Positions 1 through 11,115 of a stretch of DNA of 64,000 bases are shown here, piece by piece. This DNA is from Elmis aenea (taxonomy: Eukaryota; Arthropoda; Insecta; Coleoptera; Elmidae): assembly GCA_947652605.1 (NCBI GenBank), contig OX393579.1, forward strand, positions 3,658,001 through 3,722,000. Direction: 5' to 3'. How positions within the stretch are numbered: the first letter of the stretch is position 1; every line of letters begins with the position of its first letter. The notes beneath the pieces are model-generated. The model saw only the letters and a list, made by a program, of their open reading frames with translations, made no database searches and was not told where the DNA came from. The translations under genes were made by a program, and so were the position numbers.

Positions 1-171
1 GAGCTGGTTTTAATTTTTAATAATTTCCTAAAAATACCGTGCTTTAGTTAATACATATGTTCCTTGAGCGACTATTTCACAACAATTTTAATTATTGATT
101 TGTATATCACAGAAACAGTTTATCCATCGCCTCTTTACATGAATACAATTGTTTTGCATATGTCTTTCAAT
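1..171 (+). repeat. Reference monomer (defines monomer coordinates)
   Basis: The first unit serves as the coordinate frame. Landmarks in order: gagctgg at 1-7; a T-rich stretch at 8-28; accgtgc at 36-42; ttaatac at 48-54; palindrome ACATATGT at 53-60; ttgagcg at 64-70; tatttcgaaac at 73-83 in many other monomers (this copy has tttcacaac there); aattattgatt at 90-100; tatatcacag at 103-112; tttatccatcgcc at 119-131; palindrome ACAATTGT at 145-152; CATATG at 157-162; then tctttcaat to 171. CATATG therefore occurs twice per unit, 103 and 68 bases apart. Frequent variable positions are 25, 50, 66, 79, 81, 113, 115-116, 126, 131, 134, 143-145 and 169-171. The unit contains no A/B box promoter that I recognise. 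Confidence 0.95.
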
Positions 172-1330
172 GAGCTGGTTTTAATTTTCAATAATTTCCT
201 AAAAATACCGTGCTTCAGTTAATACATATGTTCCTTGAGCGACTATTTCGAAACAAATTCAATTATTGATTTGTATATCACAGGAACAGTTTATCCATCG
301 CCTCTTTACATGAATACAATTGTTTTGCATATGTCTTTCAATGAGCTGGTTTAAATTTTTAATAATTTCCTAAAAATACCGTGCTTTAGTTAATACATAT
401 GTTCCTTAAGCGACTATTTCGAAACAATTTTAATTATTGATTTGTATATTACAGGAACAGTTTATCTATCGCCTCTTTACATGAATTCAATTGTTTTGCA
501 TATGTCTTTCAATGAGCTGGTTTTAATTTTTAATAATTTCCTAAAAATACCGTGCTTTAGTTAATACATATGTTCCTTGAGCGACTATTTCGAAACAATT
601 TTAATTATTGATTTGTATATCACAGGAACAGTTTATCCATCGCCTCTTTACATGAATACAATTGTTTTGCATATGTCTTTTAATGAGCTGGTTTTAATTT
701 TTAATAATTTCCTAAAAATACCGTGCTTTAGTTAATACATATGTTCCTTGAGCGACTATTTCGAAACAATTTTAATTATTGATTTGTATATCACTGGAAC
801 AGTTTATCCATCGCTTTTTTACATGAATACAATTGTTTTGCATATGTCTTTCAATGAGCTGGTTTTAATTTTTAATAATTTCCTAAAAATACCGTGCTTT
901 AGTTAATACATATGTTCCTTGAGCGACTATTTCTGAACAATTTTAATTATTGATTTGTATATCAAAGGAACAGTTTATCCATCGCCTTTTTACATGAATA
1001 CAATTGTTTTGCATATGTCTTTCAAAGAGCTGGTTTTAATTTTTAATAATTTCCTAAAAATACCGTGCTTTAGTTAATACATATGTTCCTTGAGCGACTA
1101 TTTCGTAACAATTTTAATTATTGATTTGTATATCACAGGAACAGTTTATCCATCGCCTCTTAACATGAATACAATTGTTTTGCATATGTCTTTCAATGAG
1201 CTGGTTTTAATTTTTAATAATTTCCTAAAAATACCGTGCTTTAGTTAATACATATGTTCCTTGAGCGACTATTTCGAAACAATTTTAATTATTGATTTGT
1301 ATATCACAGGAACAGTTTATCCATCGCCTT
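1..1330 (+). repeat. Partial copy of the 34-monomer HOR
   Basis: The monomer order matches 13,852-15,181 at an offset of 13,851 (81 x 171). Shared markers are aaattcaatt at about 254 (taattcaatt at 14,105), the linked tattacagg and tctatcg variants at about 447 and 474, cactgg followed by cgcttttt at about 793-817, atcaaagg at about 961, and the rare cgtaac with cctcttaac at 1,104 and about 1,157. The match ends within the monomer starting at 1,198, where this copy has cgccttttt and the partner has cgcctcttt. The left part of this unit lies outside the window. Confidence 0.85.
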
Positions 1331-4300
1331 TTTACATGAATACAATTGTTTTGCATATGTCTTTCAATGAGCTGGTTTTAATTTTTAATAATTTCTTAAA
1401 AATACCGTGCTTTAGTTAATACATATGTTCCTTGAGCGACTATTTCTGAACAATTTTAATTATTGATTTGTATATCAAAGGAACAGTTTATCCATCGCCT
1501 TTTTACATGAATACAATTGTTTTGCATATGTCTTTCAATGAGCTGGTTTTAATTTTTAATAATTTCTTAAAAATACCGTGCTTTAGTTAATACATATGTT
1601 TCTTGAGCGACTATTTCTAAACAATTTTAATTATTGATTTGTATATCACAGGAACAGTTTATCCATCGCCTCTTTACATGAATACAATTGTTTTGCATAT
1701 GTCTTTCAATGAGCTGGTTTTAATTTTTAATAATTTCCTAAAAATACCGTGCTTTAGTTAATACATATGTTCCTTAAGCGACTATTTCGAAACAATTTTA
1801 ATTATAGATTTGTATATCACAGGAACAGTTTATCCATCGCCTCTTTACATGAATACAATTGTTTTGCATATGTCTTTCAATGAGCTGGTTTTAATTTTTA
1901 ATAATTTTCTAAAAATACCGTGCTTTAGTTAATACATATGTTCCTTGAGCGACTATTTCGAAACAATTTTAATTATTGATTTGTATATTACAGGAACAGT
2001 TTATCTATCGCCTCTTTACATGTATACAATTGTTTTGCATATGTCTTTCAAAGAGCTGGTTTTAATTTTTAATAATTTCCTAAAAATACCGTGCTTTAGT
2101 TAATACATATGTTCCTTGAGCGACTATTTCGAAACAATTTTAATTATTGATTTGTATATCACAGGAACAGTTTATCCATCGCCTCTTTACATGAATACAA
2201 TTGTTTTGCATATGTCTTTCAATGAGCTGGTTTTAATTTTTAATAATTTCCTAAAAATACCGTGCTTTAGTTAATACATATGTTCCTTGAGCGACTATTT
2301 CGAAATAATTTTAATTATTGATTTGTATATCACAGGAACAGTTTATCCATCGCCTCTTTACATGAATACAATTGTTTTGCATATGTCTTTCAATGAGCTG
2401 GTTTTAATTTTTAATAATTTCCTAAAAATACCGTGCTTTAGTTAAAACATATGTTCCTTGAGCGACTATTTCGAAACAATTTTAATTATTGATTTGTATA
2501 TCACAGGAACAGTTTATCCATCGCCTCTTTACATGAATACAATTGTTTTGCATATGTCTTTCAATGAGCTGGTTTTAATTTTTAATAATTTCCTAAAAAT
2601 ACCGTGCTTTAGTTAATACATATGTTCCTTAAGCGACTATTTCGAAACAATTTCAATTATTGATTTGTATATCACAGAAACAGTTTATCCATCGCCTCTT
2701 TACATGAATACAATTGTTTTGCATATGTCTTTCAATGAGCTGGTTTTAATTTTTAATAATTTCCTAAAAATACCGTGCTTTAGTTAATACATATGTTCCT
2801 TGAGCGACTATTTCTAAACAATTTTAATTATTGATTTGTATATCACAGGAACAGTTTATCCATCGCTTCTTTACATGAATACAATTGTTTTGCATATGTC
2901 TTTCAATGAGCTGGTTTTAATTTTTAATAATTTCCTAAAAATACCGTGCTTTAGTTAATACATATATTCCTTAAGCGACTATTTCTGAACAATTTTAATT
3001 ATTGATTTGTATATCACAGGAACAGTTTATCCATCGCCTCTTTACATGAATACAATTGTTTTGCATATGTCTTTCAAAGAGCTGGTTTTAATTTTTAATA
3101 ATTTCCTAAAAATACCGTGCTTTAGTTAATACATATGTTCCTTAAGCGACTATTTCGAAACAATTTCAATTATTGATTTGTATATCACTGGAACAGTTTA
3201 TCCATCGCCTCTTTACATGAATACAATTGTTTTGCATATGTCTTTCAAAGAGCTGGTTTTAATTTTTAATAATGTCTTAAAAATACCGTGCTTCAGTTAA
3301 TACATATGTTCCTTGAGCGACTATTTCAAAACAATTTTAATTATTGATTTGTATATCACAGGAACAGTTTATCCATCGCCTCTTTACATGAATACAATTG
3401 TTTTGCATATGTCTTTCAATGAGCTGGTTTTAATTTTTAATGATTTCCAAAAAATACCGTGCTTTAGTTCATACATATGTTCCTTGAGCGACTATTTCGA
3501 AACAATTTTAATTATTGATTTGTATATCACAGAAACAGTTTATCCATCGCCTCTTTACATGAATACAATTGTTTTGCATATGTCTTTCAATGAGCTGGTT
3601 TTAATTTTTAATAATTTCCTAAAAATACCGTGCTTTAGTTAATACATATGTTCCTTGAGCGACTATTTCTAAACAATTTTAATTATTGATTTGTATATCA
3701 CAGGAACAGTTTATCCATCGCCTCTTTACATGAATACAATTGTTTTGCATATGTCTTTTAATGAGCTGGTTTTAATTTTTAATAATTTCCTAAAAATACC
3801 GTGCTTTAGTTAATACATATGTTCCTTGAGCGACTATTTCTAAACAATTTTAATTATTGATTTGTATATAACAGGATCAGTTTATCCATTGCCTCTTTAC
3901 ATGAATACAATTGTTTTGCATATGTCTTTCAATAAGCTGGTTTTAATTTTTAATAATTTCTTAAAAATACCGTGCTTTAGTTAATACATATGTTCCTTGA
4001 GCGACTATTTCTAAACAATTTTAATTATTGATTTGCATATCACAGGAACAGTTTATCCATCGCCTCTTTACATGAATACAATTGTTTTGCATATGTCTTT
4101 CAATGAGCTGGTTTTAATTTTTAATAATTTCCTAAAAATACAGTGCTTTAGTTAATACATATGTTCCTTGAGCGACTATTTCTAAACAATTTTAATTATT
4201 GATTTGTATATGACAGGAACAGTTTATCCATCGCCTTTTTACATGAATACAATTGTTTTGCATATGTCTTTCAATGAGCTGGTTTTAATTTTTAATAATG

Positions 4301-4446
4301 TCTTAAAAATACCGTGCTTTAGTTAATACATATGTTCCTTGAGCGACTATTTCTAAACAATTTTAATTATTGATTTGTATATCACAGGAACAGTTTATCC
4401 ATCGCCTCTTTACATGAATACAATTGTTTTGCATATGTCTTTCAAT
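1331..4446 (+). repeat. Mosaic stretch of monomers, no gene
   Basis: This stretch has no internal tandem HOR that I can see, but parts match distant blocks. 1,882-3,249 matches 24,967-26,336 at an offset of 23,085 (135 monomers), plus 2 after the TA insertion near 25,878; shared rare markers include cgaaataa (2,301 and 25,386) and gttaaaacat (about 2,442 and 25,527). 3,763-4,788 matches 11,116-12,141 at 7,353 (43 monomers), sharing ataacaggatcag, cagtgc with tatgacagg, and aatgtctta. The monomer at 3,250 carries cttcagtta and tttcaaaac and looks inserted relative to the related blocks. A 109-codon open frame at 3,313-3,642 is two monomers that lack stop codons. Confidence 0.8.
2566..3591 (+). 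repeat. Marker module, copy 1 (one extra monomer)
   Basis: The module is an ordered run of distinctive monomers: (1) ttaagcg with aatttcaatt and cagaaac; (2) ctaaac with cgcttc; (3) catatattcc with ctgaac and a downstream aaagagctgg; (4) ttaagcg with aatttcaatt and cactgg; (5) gatttccaaaaaa with gttcatac, which removes the usual TAA. In this copy an additional monomer at 3,250-3,420 separates (4) from (5). The module is a convenient landmark for comparing blocks across the array. Confidence 0.8.
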
Positions 4447-5814
4447 GAGCTGGTTTTATTTTTTAATTATTTCCTAAAAATACCGTGCTTTAGTTAATAC
4501 ATATGTTCCTTGAGCGACTATTTCGAAACAATTTTAATTATTGATTTGTATATCACAGGAACAGTTTATCCTTCGCATCTTTAAATGAAAAAAATTGTTT
4601 TGCATATGTCTTTCAATGAGCTGGTTTTAATTTTTAATTATTTCCTAAAAATACCGTGCTTTAGTTAATACATATGTTCCTTGAGCGACTATTTCGAAAC
4701 AATTTTAATTATTGATTTGTATATCACAGGAACAGTTTATCCATCGCCTCTTTACATGAATACAATTGTTTTGCATATGTCTTTCAATGAGCTGGTTTTA
4801 ATTTTTAATGATTTCCCAAAAATACCGTGCTTTAGTTAATACATATGTTCCTTGAGCGACTATTTCTAAACAATTTTAATTATTGATTTGTATATCACAG
4901 GAACAGTTTATCCATCGCCTCTTTACATGAATACAATTGTTTTGCATATGTCTTTCAATGAGCTGGTTTTAATTTTTAATAATTTCCTAAAAATACCGTG
5001 CTTTAGTTAATACATATGTTCCTTGAGCGACTATTTCGAAACAATTTTAATTATTGATTTGTATATCACAGGAACAGTTTATCCATCGCCTCTTTACATG
5101 AATACAATTGTTTTGCATATGTCTTTCAATGAGCTGGTTTTAATTTTTAATAATTTCCTAAAAATACCGTGCTTTAGTTAATACATATGTTCCTTGAGCG
5201 ACTATTTCTAAACAATTTTAATTATTGATTTGTATATCACAGGAACAGTTTATCCATCGCCTCTTTACATGAATACAATTGTTTTGCATATGTCTTTCGA
5301 TAAGCTGGTTTTAATTTTTAATAATTTCCTAAAAATACCGTGCTTTAGTTAATACATATGTTCCTTGAGCGTCTATTTCTAAACAATTTTAATTATTGAT
5401 TTGTATATCACAGGAACAGTTTATCCATCGCCTCTTTACATGAATGCAATTGTTTCGCATATGTCTTTCAATAAGCTGGTTTTAATTTTTAATAATTTCC
5501 TAAAAATACCGTGCTTTAGTTAATACATATGTTCCTTGAGCGACTATTTCGAAACAATTTTAATTATTGATTTGTATATCACAGGACAAGTTTATCCTTC
5601 GCATCTTTACATGAATACAATTGTTTTGCATATGTCTTTCAATGAGCTGGTTTTAATTTTTAATAATTTCCTAAAAATACCGTGCTTTAGTTAATACATA
5701 TGTTCCTTGAGCGACTATTTTGAAACAATTTTAATTATTGATTTGTATATCACAGGAACAGTTTATCCATCGCCTCTTTACATGAATACAATTGTTTTGC
5801 ATATGTCTTTCAAT
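4447..5814 (+). repeat. 8-monomer HOR (1,368 bp), copy A
   Basis: Eight monomers, repeated directly downstream. The order is: ttaattattt with ccttcgcatc, taaatg and a run of A; cgaaac; ctaaac; cgaaac; ctaaac with tctttcgat; gcgtctat with gaatgcaattgtttcgc and aataagctgg; ggacaag with ccttcgcatc; ttttgaaac. Marker pairs such as taaatg (4,582 and 5,950), gtctat (5,371 and 6,739), aggacaag (5,583 and 6,951) and gactattttg (5,713 and 7,081) are all exactly 1,368 apart. The preceding monomer (4,276) does not fit the pattern, which sets the left border to about one monomer. Confidence 0.92.
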
Positions 5815-7182
5815 GAGCTGGTTTTAATTTTTAATTATTTCCTAAAAATACCGTGCTTTAGTTAATACATATGTTCCTTGAGCGACTATTTCGAAACAAT
5901 TTTAATTATTGATTTGTATATCACAGGAACAGTTTATCCTTCGCATCTTTAAATGAAAAAAATTGTTTTGCATATGTCTTTCAATGAGCTGGTTTTAATT
6001 TTTAATAATTTCCTAGAAATACCGTGCTTTAGTTAATACATATGTTCCTTGAGCGACTATTTCGAAACAATTTTAATTATTGATTTGTATATCACAGGAA
6101 CAGTTTATCCATCGCCTCTTTACATGAATACAATTGTTTTGCATATGTCTTTCAATGAGCTGGTTTTAATTTTTAATAATTTCCTAAAAATACCGTGCTT
6201 TAGTTAATACATATGTTCCTTGAGCGACTATTTCTAAACAATTTTAATTATTGATTTGTATATCACAGGAACAGTTTATCCATCGCCTCTTTACATGAAT
6301 ACAATTGTTTTGCATATGTCTTTCAATGAGCTGGTTTTAATTTTTAATAATTTCCTAAAAATACCGTGCTTTAGTTAATACATATGTTCCTTGAGCGACT
6401 ATTTCGAAACAATTTTAATTATTGATTTGTATATCACAGGAACAGTTTATCCATCGCCTCTTTACATGAATACAATTGTTTTGCATATGTCTTTCAATGA
6501 GCTGGTTTTAATTTTTAATAATTTCCTAAAAATACCGTGCTTTAGTTAATACATATGTTCCTTGAGCGACTATTTCTAAACAATTTTAATTATTGATTTG
6601 TATATCACAGGAACAGTTTATCCATCGCCTCTTTACATGAATACAATTGTTTTGCATATGTCTTTCGATGAGCTGGTTTTAATTTTTAATAATTTTCTAA
6701 AAATACCGTGCTTTAGTTAATACATATGTTCCTTGAGCGTCTATTTCTAAACAATTTTAATTATTGATTTGTATATCACAGGAACAGTTTATCCATCGCC
6801 TCTTTACATGAATGCAATTGTTTCGCATATGTCTTTCAATAAGCTGGTTTTAATTTTTAATAATTTCCTAAAAATACCGTGCTTTAGTTAATACATATGT
6901 TCCTTGAGCGACTATTTCGAAACAATTTTAATTATTGATTTGTATATCACAGGACAAGTTTATCCTTCGCATCTTTACATGAATACAATTGTTTTGCATA
7001 TGTCTTTCAATGAGCTGGTTTTAATTTTTAATAATTTCCTAAAAATACCGTGCTTTAGTTAATACATATGTTCCTTGAGCGACTATTTTGAAACAATTTT
7101 AATTATTGATTTGTATATCACAGGAACAGTTTATCCATCGCCTCTTTATATGAATACAATTGTTTTGCATATGTCTTTCAAT
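5815..7182 (+). repeat. 8-monomer HOR (1,368 bp), copy B
   Basis: Second copy of the 4,447-5,814 unit. Differences seen by eye include aataatttcctagaaat in its second monomer where copy A has aattatttcc, aataatttcc in the third where copy A has aatgatttccc, aattttct at about 6,691, and tatatg for tacatg at about 7,148. Its final monomer (7,012-7,182, ttttgaaac) also serves as the first monomer of the following 10-monomer unit, so the two HORs overlap by one monomer. Confidence 0.92.
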
Positions 7183-8721
7183 GAGCTGGTTTTAATTTTT
7201 AATAATTTCCTAAAAATACCGTGCTTTAGTTAATACATATGTTCCTTGAGCGACTATTTCTAAACAATTTTAATTATTGATTGGTATATCACAGGAACAG
7301 TTTATCCATCGCCTCTTTACATGAATACAATTGTTTTGCATATATCTTTCAATGAGCTGGTTTTAATTTTTAATAATTTCCTAAAAATACCGTGCTTTAG
7401 TTAATACATATGTTCCTTGAGCGACTATTTCGAAACAATTTTAATTATTGATTTGTATATCACAGAAACAGTTTATCCATCGCCTCTTTACATGAATACA
7501 ATTGTTTTGCATATGTCTTTCAATGAGCTGGTTTTAATTTTTAATGATTTCCTAAAAATACCGTGCTTTAGTTAATACATATGTTCCTTGAGCGACTATT
7601 TTTAAACAATTTTAATTATTGATTTGTATATCACAGGACAAGTTTATCCTTCGCATCTTTACATGAATACAATTGTTTTGCATATGTCTTTCAATGAGCT
7701 GGTTTTAATTTTTAATGATTTCCTAAAAATACCGTGCTTTAGTTAATACATATGTTCCTTGAGCGACTATTTCTAAACAATTTTAATTATTGATTTGTAT
7801 ATCACAGGAACAGTTTATCCATCGCCTCTTTACATGAATACAATTGTTTTGCATATGTCTTTCAATGAGCTGGTTTTAATTTTTAATAATTTCTTAAAAA
7901 TACCGTGCTTTAGTTAATACATATGTTTCTTGAGCGACTATTTCTAAACAATTTTAATTATTGATTTGTATATCACAGGAACAGTTTATCCATCGCCTCT
8001 TTACATGAATACAATTGTTTTGCATATGTCTTTCAATGAGCTGGTTTTAATTTTTAATAATTTCCTAAAAATACCGTGCTTTAGTTAATACATATGTTCC
8101 TTAAGCGACTATTTCGAAACAATTTTAATTATAGATTTGTATATCACAGAAACAGTTTATCCATCGCCTCTTTACATGAATACAATTGTTTTGCATATGT
8201 CTTTCAATGAGCTGGTTTTAATTTTTAATAATTTTCTAAAAATACCGTGCTTTAGTTAATACATATGTTCCTTGAGCGACTATTTCGAAACAATTTTAAT
8301 TATTGATTTGTATATTACAGGAACAGTTTATCTATCGCCTCTTTACATGTATACAATTGTTTTGCATATGTCTTTCAAAGAGCTGGTTTTAATTTTTAAT
8401 AATTTCCTAAAAATACCGTGCTTTAGTTAATACATATGTTCCTTGAGCGACTATTTCGAAACAATTTTAATTATTGATTTGTATATCACAGGAACAGTTT
8501 ATCCATCGCCTCTTTACATGAATACAATTGTTTTGCATATGTCTTTCAATGAGCTGGTTTTAATTTTTAATAATTTCCTAAAAATACCGTGCTTTAGTTA
8601 ATACATATGTTCCTTAAGCGACTATTTCGAAACAATTTCAATTATTGATTTGTATATCACAGAAACAGTTTATCCATCGCCTCTTTACATGAATACAATT
8701 GTTTTGCATATGTCTTTCAAT
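7012..8721 (+). repeat. 10-monomer HOR (1,710 bp), copy A
   Basis: Ten monomers in order: ttttgaaac with tatatg; ctaaac with gattggtatatc and catatatc; cgaaac with cagaaac; tttttaaac with ggacaag and ccttcgcatc; ctaaac; atgtttcttgag with ctaaac; ttaagcg with tatagattt; aattttct with tattacagg, tctatcg and catgtatac; cgaaac; ttaagcg with aatttcaatt and cagaaac. gactattttg at 7,081 and 8,791 and atgtttct at 7,923 and 9,633 fix the period at 1,710. Confidence 0.92.
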
Positions 8722-10431
8722 GAGCTGGTTTTAATTTTTAATAATTTCCTAAAAATACCGTGCTTTAGTTAATACATATGTTCCTTGAGCGACTATTTTG
8801 AAACAATTTTAATTATTGATTTGTATATCACAGGAACAGTTTATCCATCGCCTCTTTATATGAATACAATTGTTTTGCATATGTCTTTCAATGAGCTGGT
8901 TTTAATTTTTAATAATTTCCTAAAAATACCGTGCTTTAGTTAATACATATGTTCCTTGAGCGACTATTTCTAAACAATTTTAATTATTGATTGGTATATC
9001 ACAGGAACAGTTTATCCATCGCCTCTTTACATGAATACAATTGTTTTGCATATATCTTTCAATGAGCTGGTTTTAATTTTTAATAATTTCCTAAAAATAC
9101 CGTGCTTTAGTTAATACATATGTTCCTTGAGCGACTATTTCGAAACAATTTTAATTATTGATTTGTATATCACAGAAACAGTTTATCCATCGCCTCTTTA
9201 CATGAATACAATTGTTTTGCATATGTCTTTCAATGAGCTGGTTTTAATTTTTAATGATTTCCTAAAAATACCGTGCTTTAGTTAATACATATGTTCCTTG
9301 AGCGACTATTTTTAAACAATTTTAATTATTAATTTGTATATCACAGGACAAGTTTATCCTTCGCATCTTTACATGAATACAATTGTTTTGCATATGTCTT
9401 TCAATGAGCTGGTTTTAATTTTTAATAATTTCCTAAAAATACCGTGCTTTAGTTAATACATATGTTCCTTGAGCGACTATTTCTAAACAATTTTAATTAT
9501 TGATTTGTATATTACAGGAACAGTTTATCCATCGCCTCTTTACATGAATACAATTGTTTTGCATATGTCTTTCAATGAGCTGGTTTTAATTTTTAATAAT
9601 TTCTTAAAAATACCGTGCTTTAGTTAATACATATGTTTCTTGAGCGACTATTTCTAAACAATTTTAATTATTGATTTGTATATCACAGGAACAGTTTATC
9701 CATCGCCTCTTTACATGAATACAATTGTTTTGCATATGTCTTTCAATGAGCTGGTTTTAATTTTTAATAATTTCCTAAAAATACCGTGCTTTAGTTAATA
9801 CATATGTTCCTTAAGCGACTATTTCGAAACAATTTTAATTATAGATTTGTATATCACAGGAACAGTTTATCCATCGCCTCTTTACATGAATACAATTGTT
9901 TTGCATATGTCTTTCAATGAGCTGGTTTTAATTTTTAATAATTTTCTAAAAATACCGTGCTTTAGTTAATACATATGTTCCTTGAGCGACTATTTCGAAA
10001 CAATTTTAATTATTGATTTGTATATTACAGGAACAGTTTATCTATCGCCTCTTTACATGTATACAATTGTTTTGCATATGTCTTTCAAAGAGCTGGTTTT
10101 AATTTTTAATAATTTCCTAAAAATACCGTGCTTTAGTTAATACATATGTTCCTTGAGCGACTATTTCGAAACAATTTTAATTATTGATTTGTATATCACA
10201 GGAACAGTTTATCCATCGCCTCTTTACATGAATACAATTGTTTTGCATATGTCTTTCAATGAGCTGGTTTTAATTTTTAATAATTTCCTAAAAATACCGT
10301 GCTTTAGTTAATACATATGTTCCTTAAGCGACTATTTCGAAACAATTTCAATTATTGATTTGTATATCACAGAAACAGTTTATCCATCGCCTCTTTACAT
10401 GAATACAATTGTTTTGCATATGTCTTTCAAT
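8722..10431 (+). repeat. 10-monomer HOR (1,710 bp), copy B
   Basis: Second copy of the 7,012-8,721 unit. Visible differences include attattaattt for attattgattt at about 9,333, tattacagg for tatcacagg at about 9,510, aataatttcc for aatgatttcc in the fifth monomer, and caggaac for cagaaac in the seventh. The next monomer (10,432, ctaaac with cgcttc) breaks the pattern and continues into the marker module. Confidence 0.92.
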
Positions 10432-11115
10432 GAGCTGGTTTTAATTTTTAATAATTTCCTAAAAATACCGTGCTTTAGTTAATACATATGTTCCTTGAGC
10501 GACTATTTCTAAACAATTTTAATTATTGATTTGTATATCACAGGAACAGTTTATCCATCGCTTCTTTACATGAATACAATTGTTTTGCATATGTCTTTCA
10601 ATGAGCTGGTTTTAATTTTTAATAATTTCCTAAAAATACCGTGCTTTAGTTAATACATATATTCCTTGAGCGACTATTTCTGAACAATTTTAATTATTGA
10701 TTTGTATATCACAGGAACAGTTTATCCATCGCCTCTTTACATGAATACAATTGTTTTGCATATGTCTTTCAAAGAGCTGGTTTTAATTTTTAATAATTTC
10801 CTAAAAATACCGTGCTTTAGTTAATACATATGTTCCTTAAGCGACTATTTCGAAACAATTTCAATTATTGATTTGTATATCACTGGAACAGTTTATCCAT
10901 CGCCTCTTTACATGAATACAATTGTTTTGCATATGTCTTTCAATGAGCTGGTTTTAATTTTTAATGATTTCCAAAAAATACCGTGCTTTAGTTCATACAT
11001 ATGTTCCTTGAGCGACTATTTCGAAACTATTTTAATTATTGATTTGTATATCACAGAAACAGTTTATCCATCGCCTCTTTACATGAATACAATTGTTTTG
11101 CATATGTCTTTCAAT
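10261..11115 (+). repeat. Marker module, copy 2
   Basis: The five diagnostic monomers are in the expected order: ttaagcg with cagaaac (10,261, shared with the end of the 10-monomer unit), cgcttc (10,432), catatattcc with ctgaac and aaagag (10,603), ttaagcg with cactgg (10,774) and gttcatac (10,945). A 97-codon open frame at 10,873-11,166 arises because the last monomer lacks its TAA and carries cgaaac instead of ctaaac. Confidence 0.85.

Noticed and set aside
74..90. CENP-B box in tttcgaaacaatttt
   Set aside because: The left half (TTCG, then an A after four bases) fits the core pattern, but the required CGGG of the right half is replaced by TTTA or similar in all monomers I examined, and the TTCG is itself polymorphic (ttct, tttg).
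3313..3642. 109-codon open frame, and 62-97-codon frames at 10,873, 12,376, 18,190, 26,265, 27,291, 36,185, 37,211, 45,077, 45,761, 52,772, 53,456 and 62,177
   Set aside because: 171 is 57 codons, so one frame runs through every monomer. These frames appear only where the usual TAA at monomer 49-51 and the TAA or TGA at 79-81 are both changed. Most monomers carry one or both stops, the variable base at 79 switches freely between sense and stop, and the products are one to two copies of a 57-residue translation with no recognised domain. No coding constraint is apparent.
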